DNA of 5,596 nt from Kouleothrix aurantiaca (GTDB taxonomy: Bacteria; Chloroflexota; Chloroflexia; Chloroflexales; Roseiflexaceae), in NCBI GenBank assembly GCA_001399705.1, contig LJCR01000185.1:1-5596 (forward strand). Direction: 5' to 3'. How positions within the stretch are numbered: position 1 is the first letter of the stretch; the number at the start of each line of letters is the position of its first letter. Shown here in pieces: positions 1 through 4,918 of this stretch. The notes beneath the pieces were generated by a model. It was not told where the DNA came from and ran no database searches. It worked only from the letters and a program-made list of their open reading frames with translations. A program made the position numbers and the translations under genes.

Positions 1-376
1 TGGCGAGGTAGTAGACGTGCGTGGCCGGCGCGTTCCACTGCTTTTCTTGCGCTTCGATATGTTCGGCCAGGGCTCGGTAGGCGGCCGGGTCGGCAAAATC
101 GGCGGCGCTGATCCCAAAACGCGCGGCGAATTCATCCCACGCGGCTGGGTCGGCCTTGCCGCGCCGCGAAAACTGGCTGGTGCCGTCGCGCAGGTGCGCG
201 CGAAAGTCGTCGTCGCTCATGGGTTTGAGATCAAGCCCAATCACCGCAAACTGCTCGGGCATCCAGCGGTCGACATACAGGTTATACAGCGCCGGCACCA
301 GCTTGCGCCATGTCAGGTCGCCGCCAGCGCCAAAGATCACCAGAATTGTCGGCCCGGGGTGGATTGATGATTCCAT
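1..376 (-). CDS. zwf: Glucose-6-phosphate dehydrogenase, N-terminal part (3' end outside window)
   Basis: Cytoplasmic enzyme oxidising glucose 6-phosphate to 6-phosphogluconolactone with NAD(P)+, the entry step of the oxidative pentose phosphate pathway. The reverse strand is open from an ATG at 374-376 to the left edge, giving 125 residues of a family usually near 490-510. Residues 11-31 form the Rossmann beta-alpha start, with the dinucleotide fingerprint GAGGDLTWRK at 16-25 followed by LVPALYNL. Then come FAVIGLDL (43-50), the SDDDFR segment (54-59) and HVYYLA (120-125), which matches the strand just before the family's substrate-binding region. The fingerprint's third position is Gly where Ser or Thr is common; I take this as family variation. 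The start is supported by GGAG (complement of 383-386) six to seven bases upstream. The gene is divergent from the methyltransferase at 507. Catalytic and substrate-binding residues lie outside the window. The family call is secure. Confidence 0.94.
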   Translation of the reverse strand, partial: MESSIHPGPTILVIFGAGGDLTWRKLVPALYNLYVDRWMPEQFAVIGLDLKPMSDDDFRAHLRDGTSQFSRRGKADPAAWDEFAARFGISAADFADPAAYRALAEHIEAQEKQWNAPATHVYYLA

Positions 377-387
377 AACAGGCTCCG

Positions 388-409
388 TCTACGCTTGCAC
401 CAGCGTAGA
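388..409 (-). promoter_or_regulatory. Perfect inverted repeat next to the zwf ribosome-binding site
   Basis: TCTACGCT (388-395) and AGCGTAGA (402-409) are exact reverse complements around a 6-nt loop. If transcribed with zwf, the stem ends one or two bases before the GGAG at 383-386, so it would form a 5'-leader hairpin abutting the ribosome-binding site. The minus-strand AT-rich stretch TATATC (complement of 408-413) just upstream could be a -10 element; the palindrome would then cover the transcription start and act as a DNA operator instead. I found no good -35 partner (TTCACT is only 14 bases away). The function is inferred from position and symmetry only. Confidence 0.4.
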
Positions 410-446
410 TATAGCATTCCATATGCCAGTGAAGCGTGTGCACTGA

Positions 447-476
447 TTGACCGGCACTGCATCCGGCACGTATAAT
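447..476 (+). promoter_or_regulatory. Sigma-70 type promoter for the methyltransferase at 507
   Basis: TTGACC (447-452) and a perfect TATAAT (471-476) are separated by 18 bp, close to the housekeeping consensus. Transcription would start near 482-484, giving a leader of about 24 nt before the ATG at 507. The TTG at 447 is in frame with the gene and could be mistaken for its start, but it is better explained as part of the -35 box. Confidence 0.78.
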
Positions 477-496
477 AAGGCACGCAAAAAACCAAT

Positions 497-501
497 GAGG
501 A
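497..501 (+). promoter_or_regulatory. Ribosome-binding site deciding the start at 507
   Basis: GAGGA ends 5 bases before the ATG at 507. The in-frame ATG at 495 overlaps this motif and itself has only a weak GG at 479-480, 14 bases upstream, within a very short leader. The site therefore favours 507 over 495 and over the TTG at 447. Confidence 0.6.
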
Positions 502-506
502 CGAGT

Positions 507-1538
507 ATGGCAGCTGCATCTCGGGAGCCAGCCCCACTTACCGATGGCGAGCGTGTCTCGCCGCTCGTTAACGATTCGTGTTTTCAGGCCCATCTTTCTA
601 TTTATGAATTCGCCCGCCCCTGGTGCCAGGGCTGTAAGGTTCTTGATGCCGGCTCGGGCACTGGCTATGGCGCGGCCGATTTAGCCGATCATGGAGCCTA
701 CTCGGTTGATGGCATTGAACTCGACACCGGCGCAGTGGCATTCAGTCAGGCGCATTTCCAACGCCCTAACCTGCGTTTTCACGCAATGGATTTGGCAGCG
801 ATTCACGGTTTTGCCGAGAGTTCGTTTGATGTGATCTTTTCGTCGAATGTGCTGGAGCATGTAGCCGATATTCCCGCGTTTCTGCACACTGCGGTGAGGC
901 TGCTCACAAAAAACGGCACCATGATCATCGCGGTGCCACCCATTACTACCACCTACTTGCGCGCTGCAAACCTTATCAACCCTTTTCATGTCAACATCTG
1001 GTCGCCGCGCCAGTGGAATGCCTGTTTTCAGCAATATTTCGCCGACGTGAAGTATTACAGCCACTGGTTAGGCCAGCCCGGCCAGGTGCTCGATTTCAAT
1101 CTACCACTCCCTGATGTTGTGCCAAGTTCGGCCTGGAGTATTACGCCCGTCCCGCTGGAGAATCTGGCGGAGGTGCCAACGCTTACCGCTATTTTCGTGC
1201 TGCAGCAGCCACTCGGCGCAGAACGCCTGCCGCTTCGCGGCGCGCCCATGCAGTATGTCGATGGCTCGTTCACGCGCACCACCCCTGATCCGATCACAAA
1301 CGATCTTGCTGCACTGGTTGTCCAACAAGCCCAGGAACTCGAACGCCAACACCTGCAACTCGACCAGCAGAACCACACGATCGCAGCGTTTGAACAGCTT
1401 CTTGCTACCAAGAACCTTCACATCCAGCACTGCGAAACGCTTATTCAGCGTCTTGAAAATGGCCGGGTCATGCGCCTGCTGGGATGGCTGGCAGACCGTC
1501 GGCGCGCACAAAAAGAGCACAGCAAGGGTGGCCCGTAA
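507..1538 (+). CDS. Class I SAM-dependent methyltransferase with C-terminal coiled coil
   Basis: Predicted soluble methyltransferase of 343 residues (Methyltransf_11/23-like) using S-adenosylmethionine; the acceptor is unknown. Motif I is VLDAGSGTGYG (45-55), the acidic end of strand 2 is DGIELD (68-73, Glu71 as likely ribose ligand), motif IV is FDVIFSSNVLEHV (107-119), and the strand after it ends in MIIAVPP (139-145). Residues about 146-260 form a substrate-side region with NPFHVNIWSPRQW. Residues 266-318 are rich in Gln, Leu and Glu with heptad-like spacing (a probable coiled coil), followed by a basic tail with GRVMRLLGWLADRRR. Methyltransferases and glycosyltransferases of surface-polysaccharide clusters often have such coiled-coil tails, so glycan modification is a reasonable but unproven guess; no glycan genes are adjacent. 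It has its own promoter (447-476). The last seven codons overlap the terminator of the opposing lipoprotein gene. Methyltransferase fold is secure, substrate unknown. Confidence 0.88.
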   Translation: MAAASREPAPLTDGERVSPLVNDSCFQAHLSIYEFARPWCQGCKVLDAGSGTGYGAADLADHGAYSVDGIELDTGAVAFSQAHFQRPNLRFHAMDLAAIHGFAESSFDVIFSSNVLEHVADIPAFLHTAVRLLTKNGTMIIAVPPITTTYLRAANLINPFHVNIWSPRQWNACFQQYFADVKYYSHWLGQPGQVLDFNLPLPDVVPSSAWSITPVPLENLAEVPTLTAIFVLQQPLGAERLPLRGAPMQYVDGSFTRTTPDPITNDLAALVVQQAQELERQHLQLDQQNHTIAAFEQLLATKNLHIQHCETLIQRLENGRVMRLLGWLADRRRAQKEHSKGGP

Positions 1539-1554
1539 GCTCCTTGCTGTGCTC
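1510..1554 (-). terminator. Intrinsic terminator of the DUF4349 lipoprotein gene
   Basis: GAGCACAGCAAGG (1515-1527) pairs perfectly over 13 bp with CCTTGCTGTGCTC (1542-1554) around a 14-nt loop. Read on the minus strand, the stem is followed at once by five T residues (complement of 1510-1514), the classical rho-independent layout, 16 bases after the lipoprotein stop codon. On the plus strand the stem is not followed by a T run, so it should work mainly leftward. The far arm and T run lie inside the last codons of the convergent methyltransferase gene. Confidence 0.8.
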
Positions 1555-1570
1555 AGACTGACTGCGCCAA

Positions 1571-2509
1571 TTAGGCTGCTTCAGGGTTCGAGGGCGGCGT
1601 GGCAACCGGCTGGCGGCGCAGGCGGCGGGCGCGGCGCAGCAGCCACCAGCCAGCCAGGAGGAGCGGCAGCCATACCGGCGCCCAGATCAGCAGCACAATC
1701 ACCAGCTCTGCCAGCCCCTGCCCAAATTCCACCAGGTTGCGCAGCGCGCGGCGCGCCACGGTGGCGGGCTGCCAGCCTTCTTCGGTCAGGATGGCGGTGA
1801 CCGGCACGGGCGACAGGAACACGGTGATCGTCGAGAGCGCGGCGCTCTGCTGCAGAAACTGCTGGCGGCCCTTGAGCTGCTCGATCTCGCCCTGGATCTG
1901 CGTGAGCGACTCGTTCACCTTCAGCGCATCTTCGACATTCTCGGCCTTCTCAAGAAAGGTCAGCAGCCGGTCGCGCGTGGCCTCAAGGTTGCGCAGCCGC
2001 GGGCTCAGATCAACAAACTCCTCGGTCACGTCGTCGCCACTGACGGTGCGCGAGAGCAGCTTGGTAGCCAGGCCCTGCGCGCCCGCCAGCGCGTCGTCGA
2101 AGCGGGCGGGCGGCACGCGGAACGTCACGCGCGCGGTCATGTCGGCGTCGGCGCCGGTGGTTTCGACTTTCACGACATAGCCGCCCAGCTGGCTTACCAA
2201 AGCGCGCAGCCTGGCCTCGGCGTCGCGCGCGCTTTCCACCTGCAGGGCAAGATCGGCGGTTTTGATCACCAGGCGCTCGCTGTTCGGCGCACCACTCTGG
2301 CCTTGCGTGGCGGGCTGTCCCGCACCGGCGGGCTGCCTGGCGTCGTATGCCTCAAGAGCATTGGCAGCGCCACCGCTGCTGGCCGCCGGGGCGACCTCGC
2401 CCTGATTCGGCATTTCGGCGGCCGTGGAAGGCGCTGCCGCAGGCGAGCCGCCACAGGCTGACAGAATGAGCGCGAGCGCCAGCAGAGCAATGATTCGTAC
2501 GCGGTTCAT
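1571..2509 (-). CDS. DUF4349 domain lipoprotein with C-terminal membrane segment
   Basis: Predicted envelope lipoprotein of 312 residues, function unknown. A signal peptide (1-18) has basic MNRVR, a hydrophobic ALLALALIL core and lipobox LSAC, so Cys19 should be lipidated after signal peptidase II cleavage. Residues 20-76 are a low-complexity Ala/Gly/Ser/Pro linker. Residues 78-235 match what I know of DUF4349: RLVIKTADLALQV (79-91), LGGYVV (108-113), VTFRVPPARFDDAL (128-141), VTEEFVDLSPRLRNLE (161-176), then a helical coiled-coil stretch (about 172-222) and STITVFLSP (226-234). A transmembrane helix (about 267-291) is followed by the basic tail RRARRLRR, which fits a cytoplasmic C-terminus. 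The protein would be anchored at both ends with its domain outside the membrane. The start has AGGAG (complement of 2516-2520) six bases upstream. Divergent from the gene at 2662; its terminator is at 1510-1554. DUF4349 is recognised from memory. Confidence 0.88.
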   Translation of the reverse strand: MNRVRIIALLALALILSACGGSPAAAPSTAAEMPNQGEVAPAASSGGAANALEAYDARQPAGAGQPATQGQSGAPNSERLVIKTADLALQVESARDAEARLRALVSQLGGYVVKVETTGADADMTARVTFRVPPARFDDALAGAQGLATKLLSRTVSGDDVTEEFVDLSPRLRNLEATRDRLLTFLEKAENVEDALKVNESLTQIQGEIEQLKGRQQFLQQSAALSTITVFLSPVPVTAILTEEGWQPATVARRALRNLVEFGQGLAELVIVLLIWAPVWLPLLLAGWWLLRRARRLRRQPVATPPSNPEAA

Positions 2510-2594
2510 GATGTGCTCCTTGAGAGTTTGTGTTCAAACGTCGTTGCACCCATGACGAAAGGAAAGCCGCCGTGGTTCCGCCTTTCCCGCCGAG

Positions 2595-2622
2595 TTGCGC
2601 GACGCGCCCGCTCGCGTATCAT
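2595..2622 (+). promoter_or_regulatory. Probable sigma-70 promoter for the methyltransferase at 2662
   Basis: TTGCGC (2595-2600) and TATCAT (2617-2622) are separated by 16 bp. Transcription would start near 2629, leaving a leader of about 33 nt with AAAGGA at 2647-2652. Each hexamer departs from consensus, so this is weaker than the promoters at 447 and 4860, but the position fits. The rest of 2510-2661 holds the lipoprotein's ribosome-binding site and a short GTTTG/CAAAC palindrome (2526-2539). No clear leftward promoter was found there. Confidence 0.5.
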
Positions 2623-2646
2623 GCACGCCAGACACTCAATGATGCG

Positions 2647-2652
2647 AAAGGA
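2647..2652 (+). promoter_or_regulatory. Ribosome-binding site deciding the start at 2662
   Basis: AAAGGA lies 9 bases before ATG 2662. The reading frame is open upstream to a GTG at 2530, but that extension would run through the promoter and encodes residues unlike any methyltransferase N-terminus, so the ATG at 2662 is preferred. Confidence 0.6.
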
Positions 2653-2661
2653 ATATTCGTT

Positions 2662-3411
2662 ATGTCACTTCGATTTCATGAGATCGCCGAAACGAACCAC
2701 CGCATTTTGAATCCTGTCAGCGAAGCGCAGCTGATGCAGCTTGGCGCGATCTGCCGCCTTGCGCCGGGCATGCGCCAGCTCGACCTGTGCTGCGGCAAGG
2801 CCGAGATGCTGTCGCGCTGGGCTGCACAGTTCGGCATCAGCGGCGAGGGTGTTGATATCAGCCCGGTGTTTCTGGCGGCGGCACGCAAGCGCGTGGCCGA
2901 ACTTGGCGTCTCCGAGCGCATCGCGCTTGTTCAAGGCGACGCGGGCGCGCACCACATCGCGCCGCATTCGTTCGACATTGTGAGCTGCATTGGTGCGACG
3001 TGGATCGGCAATGGCATCAGCGGCACAATCGATCTGATGCGCGGCGGCCTGCGCGACGCGAACAGCCTGCTCCTGATTGGCGAGCCCTTTTGGCAGGAAC
3101 AGCCGCCCGCAGCCGCCTACGCCGCGTTCACCGGCGGCGACGCCGAGGCGTATACCTCACTGGCGGGCACGCTCGATCGGATCGAGGCGAGCGGGTTTGA
3201 GCTGGTGGAGATGGTGCTGGCCGACCATGCCGGCTGGGATCGCTATGTCGCCATGCAGTGGCTGGCCGCCAGCGACTGGCTGCGCGCCAACCCGAACGAC
3301 CCCGGCGACGGCGAACTGCGCGCGTGGATCGCGCATGGGCGGCGTTCTTACCTTGAGTATGGCCGGCGCTATTTCGGCTGGGGCGTGTTTGTGCTGCGGC
3401 CGCGTATATAA
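2662..3411 (+). CDS. Class I SAM-dependent methyltransferase, YjhP-like
   Basis: Predicted cytoplasmic methyltransferase of 249 residues; acceptor unknown. After an N-terminal helix region (1-35), the SAM-binding core begins with motif I QLDLCCGKAEML (39-50), where Cys replaces one of the usual Gly positions. It continues with the acidic loop GVDISP (63-68), VQGDA (90-94) as the adenine-side loop, FDIVSCIGATWIGNG (104-118) as motif IV region, and SLLLIGEPFW (135-144) as motif VI strand. The CIGATWI and IGEPFW blocks resemble the uncharacterised E. coli YjhP family as I remember it, whose length (about 248) also matches. The C-terminal third (170-249) has GFELVEMVLADHAGWDRY and ends WGVFVLRPR, like a small-molecule methyltransferase lid and last strand. 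It appears monocistronic, divergent from the lipoprotein gene and convergent with uvsE. Fold is sure; the YjhP link is moderate; substrate cannot be inferred. Confidence 0.87.
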   Translation: MSLRFHEIAETNHRILNPVSEAQLMQLGAICRLAPGMRQLDLCCGKAEMLSRWAAQFGISGEGVDISPVFLAAARKRVAELGVSERIALVQGDAGAHHIAPHSFDIVSCIGATWIGNGISGTIDLMRGGLRDANSLLLIGEPFWQEQPPAAAYAAFTGGDAEAYTSLAGTLDRIEASGFELVEMVLADHAGWDRYVAMQWLAASDWLRANPNDPGDGELRAWIAHGRRSYLEYGRRYFGWGVFVLRPRI

Positions 3412-3423
3412 GCTGTTTGCTCA

Positions 3424-3516
3424 GCACGAGGGTGCGCAGGATACGAAATCTCGAAGGCACGCAGGGAAAAAAGAGCAGGGCCACGAAGGCCTGAAGTTCG
3501 CGAGATTACGAGGTTC
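3424..3516. repeat. Degenerate CACGAAG-type repeat tract between convergent genes
   Basis: Imperfect units resembling CACGA(A/G)GG recur every 7-10 bases: CACGAGG at 3425, a diverged unit at 3433, TACGAAA at 3443, CTCGAAGG at 3450, CACGCAGG at 3458, CACGAAGG at 3483 and TACGAGG at 3507. AATCTCG (3447-3453) and CGAGATT (3501-3507) are exact reverse complements enclosing the centre, and GGCC brackets ACGAA at 3479-3491. No reading frame or RNA gene is recognisable. It looks like a decayed copy of the repeat class seen more clearly at 3533-3592 and 4666-4809. Confidence 0.4.
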
Positions 3517-3532
3517 GGCTTTATGGCTATGG

Positions 3533-3592
3533 AGAAACACAGAGAGCACCGAGCTAGAACATAAGATCCGGTGCTCTCCGTGCGCTCTGTGG
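3533..3592. repeat. CACNGAG-family inverted repeat downstream of uvsE
   Basis: The left arm holds CACAGAG (3538-3544) and CACCGAG (3547-3553), nine bases apart. The right arm, read in reverse complement, holds CACAGAG, CACGGAG and CACCG at the same nine-base period. The inner arms GAGAGCACCG (3542-3551) and CGGTGCTCTC (3569-3578) pair perfectly over 10 bp around a 17-nt loop. The outer edge almost touches the uvsE stop codon at 3594-3596. It is related by unit sequence to the array at 4666-4809. Confidence 0.65.
3542..3578 (-). terminator. Possible terminator hairpin for uvsE
   Basis: The 10-bp perfect stem lies 16 bases beyond the uvsE stop codon and, read leftward, is followed by TGTGTTTCTCC, a weak T-rich run. 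It could end uvsE transcripts and shield the convergent gene at 2662-3411. The T run is poor and the loop is 17 nt, so intrinsic termination is uncertain. The plus-strand side has no T run. Confidence 0.35.
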
Positions 3593-3593
3593 C

Positions 3594-4571
3594 TTATGCA
3601 AGTGCCAAATCTTCCGCGAAGCGTGCGGCTACGTCGGGCGCGTAGCGCTGCAGGTCGGCGCGCAGTTGCAGCAGCGAGACGTCTTTGAGCTTGCTCTCGA
3701 TCATGATGTCGAAATCGGGCAGGCTGGCCGCGCCACGCAGAAATGTGATGAACTCAAACGGGTTCAGGTAATCGGCGTGGCCCGACCAGATCGGCGGGGC
3801 TTGCACGCGCTCGATCTTGCCGGTGGTTTTGTTGCGCCGCTCCAGCGTGCGCAGCTCGGTGCGCGGCGAGCTGTAGTGGATCTTGGGGCGCACACCAGTG
3901 GGCCAGGTTTGCAGACATGCCGCCAACGCCACGTGCGGATCGAGCCCGGCGCGGTTGAGGCACCAGTGGTGGAGGTTGTCGAACACCAGCGGCACGCCAC
4001 AGCGCTCGTTAATCCATACAGTATCGGCTACATCGTAGCGATTGTCGTCGTTCTCGAGCACCAGCCGCCGCCGCACCACCTCGGGCAGGCGCGCATAGGT
4101 TTCGACCCAGCGCTCGCGCCCGCTGAGCGTGTCGCCATAGACCCCGCCGACGTGCGTCACCACCACGGCCTCGGGGCCAAGCCCCATGGCGTCGAGCAGC
4201 TCGGACTGCGCCTTCAGGTCGGCAATGCTTTTCTCCACCAGCGCGGCGTCGGGGCTGTTGAGCAGGATGTACTGCGACGGGTGGAACGACAGGCGCAGGC
4301 CCTGCGCGCGGGCGCGCTCGCCCAGCGCTGCCAGCTCAGCCGCGCACTCGGCGATCTGGTTGTGGAACTGCGGCAGCTCGGGGTGCGTAAGGTAGGGCGC
4401 GAGGTCGGAGCTGATGCGGTACATATGAATGCCGGCTTGCTCCAGATAATCGAAAATCGCTGCGAGATACTGCAGGCTGACGCACAGGTGCGGGCTGTTC
4501 TGCCAGCGGCGCGCGTCGTTCGAGGGCAGGTCGGGCCGTGCCATTACTTTCACGGCAAATCCCAGGCGCAT
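3594..4571 (-). CDS. uvsE: UV damage endonuclease UvsE/UVDE
   Basis: Metal-dependent TIM-barrel endonuclease that nicks DNA immediately 5' of cyclobutane dimers, 6-4 photoproducts and some other lesions, starting an excision repair route independent of UvrABC. The 325-residue protein begins MRLGFAVKV, as expected for the family's first strand. The conserved ligand blocks are all visible: YRISSDL (51-57) with His63, SFHPSQY (95-101; His97), VVTHVGGVYGD (137-147; His140), LVLENDD (170-176; Glu173), VFDNLHHW (196-203; Asp198, His201), PKIHYSS (229-235; Lys230, His232), HADYL (265-269) and IMIESKLKD (289-297; Glu292). Gln100-Tyr101 match the lesion-probing pair known in this family. Length is typical, and no inactivating change is seen. 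An in-frame ATG 20 codons upstream is rejected because AGGA (complement of 4578-4581) sits six bases before 4571 and the family motif starts at once. Repeats flank the gene on both sides. No SOS-like operator was recognised upstream. Confidence 0.95.
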   Translation of the reverse strand: MRLGFAVKVMARPDLPSNDARRWQNSPHLCVSLQYLAAIFDYLEQAGIHMYRISSDLAPYLTHPELPQFHNQIAECAAELAALGERARAQGLRLSFHPSQYILLNSPDAALVEKSIADLKAQSELLDAMGLGPEAVVVTHVGGVYGDTLSGRERWVETYARLPEVVRRRLVLENDDNRYDVADTVWINERCGVPLVFDNLHHWCLNRAGLDPHVALAACLQTWPTGVRPKIHYSSPRTELRTLERRNKTTGKIERVQAPPIWSGHADYLNPFEFITFLRGAASLPDFDIMIESKLKDVSLLQLRADLQRYAPDVAARFAEDLALA

Positions 4572-4577
4572 GGTGCT

Positions 4578-4581
4578 TCCT
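4578..4581 (-). promoter_or_regulatory. Ribosome-binding site deciding the uvsE start
   Basis: AGGA on the minus strand lies six bases before the ATG at 4569-4571. It favours this start over the in-frame ATG at 4629-4631, whose extra 20 residues run through a GC-rich GGC/GCG stretch (4601-4624) and do not resemble the family. Confidence 0.6.
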
Positions 4582-4702
4582 TTCCAGCTTGGCTGTGTGG
4601 CATACGGCGCGGCGGCGCGGCGCGGATGCATAAGCTTGCTTCAGCACGGCGCATACCGCGGGCGAGAATTCACCACGGAGGCACGGAGACACGGAGACAG
4701 CA

Positions 4703-4723
4703 GGCAGTGGGCAGGAGGCAGAA
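4703..4723. repeat. GGCAGNN heptamer tandem repeat (3 units)
   Basis: GGCAG occurs at 4703, 4710 and 4717, exactly 7 bases apart, forming three units with variable last two bases. It follows directly on the CACGGAG arm inside the composite element. Confidence 0.6.
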
Positions 4724-4734
4724 CCGCTGAACCC

Positions 4735-4774
4735 CAACCTAACAACCTTCAACCTGATAACCTGCCAACTCAAA
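4735..4774. repeat. CAACCT-type tandem repeat (4-5 units)
   Basis: AACCT starts at 4736, 4744, 4751 and 4759, with a diverged AACT at 4767, so the step is 7 or 8 bases. Only the last bases of each unit vary. The tract fills the right half of the loop region between the inverted CACGGAG arms. Confidence 0.6.
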
Positions 4775-4811
4775 TCCTCCGTGCCTCTGTGTCTCTGTGG
4801 TAAAAATTCTT

Positions 4812-4840
4812 GTCGCCCGTCGTCGTTCGTCCATCGTCGT
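4812..4840. repeat. CGTCGT-rich low-complexity tract
   Basis: Overlapping CGTCGT and TCGT words recur (4818-4830 and 4835-4840) immediately right of the inverted-repeat element and before the dnaX promoter. It is not part of a reading frame with any recognisable product, and appears to be another short-period filler in the same intergenic region. Confidence 0.45.
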
Positions 4841-4859
4841 GGGATTCGCAAATCTGTGC

Positions 4860-4888
4860 TTGCGGGGGCTAGTGCCGTAGGGTATAAT
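4860..4888 (+). promoter_or_regulatory. Sigma-70 type promoter for dnaX
   Basis: TTGCGG (4860-4865) and a perfect TATAAT (4883-4888) are separated by the ideal 17 bp. Transcription would start near 4895, giving a leader of about 24 nt to the ATG at 4919. Confidence 0.78.
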
Positions 4889-4918
4889 GCCCGGTGCAAA
4901 CGCATCCGAGAGAGACAC

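Larger units (their letters stand above)
4666..4809. repeat. Composite short-period repeat element with 25-bp inverted arms
   Basis: The left arm (4672-4696) has three CACGGAG units at exact 8-base steps (4674, 4682, 4690). The right arm (4777-4801) has the inverse, CTC(C/T)GTG, also at 8-base steps. The arms match at 21 of 25 positions; all four differences are transitions, and in a plus-strand RNA three would be G-U pairs. Outside them GAATT (4666-4670) and AATTC (4805-4809) could extend the stem past a small asymmetric bulge. The 80-nt interior contains two further tandem families. This looks like a palindromic intergenic repeat of the CACGGAG type; I have no evidence for a function. It lies between the divergent uvsE and dnaX genes. 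Confidence 0.75.

Noticed and set aside
1114..1800. Plus-strand frame spanning the end of the methyltransferase and start of the lipoprotein region
   Set aside because: Arg/Ala/Ser-rich translation without domain features, overlapping two well-supported genes and running through the terminator hairpin.
2526..2539. GTTTG/CAAAC hairpin in the lipoprotein leader
   Set aside because: Only 5 bp with a 4-nt loop; such palindromes arise often by chance, and nothing else supports a role.
2530..2661. N-terminal extension of the YjhP-like methyltransferase from GTG 2530
   Set aside because: No ribosome-binding site at 2530, the extension includes the promoter, and the ATG at 2662 has AAAGGA and the expected protein length.
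4586..4665. SOS-type operator or promoter upstream of uvsE
   Set aside because: No recognisable LexA-box palindrome and no paired -35/-10 hexamers on the minus strand could be supported.
3666..4730. Long plus-strand open frame of 354 codons opposite uvsE
   Set aside because: It is antisense to a gene with complete catalytic motifs, has no recognisable domain, and is explained by GC-rich codon bias in uvsE.
4674..4801. CRISPR array
   Set aside because: Units are 7-8 bases with no 25-35-base repeats or unique spacers, and no cas genes are present.
4843..4918. tRNA or other structured RNA just before dnaX
   Set aside because: No cloverleaf arms, T-loop sequence or CCA; the stretch is fully accounted for by the promoter and leader.
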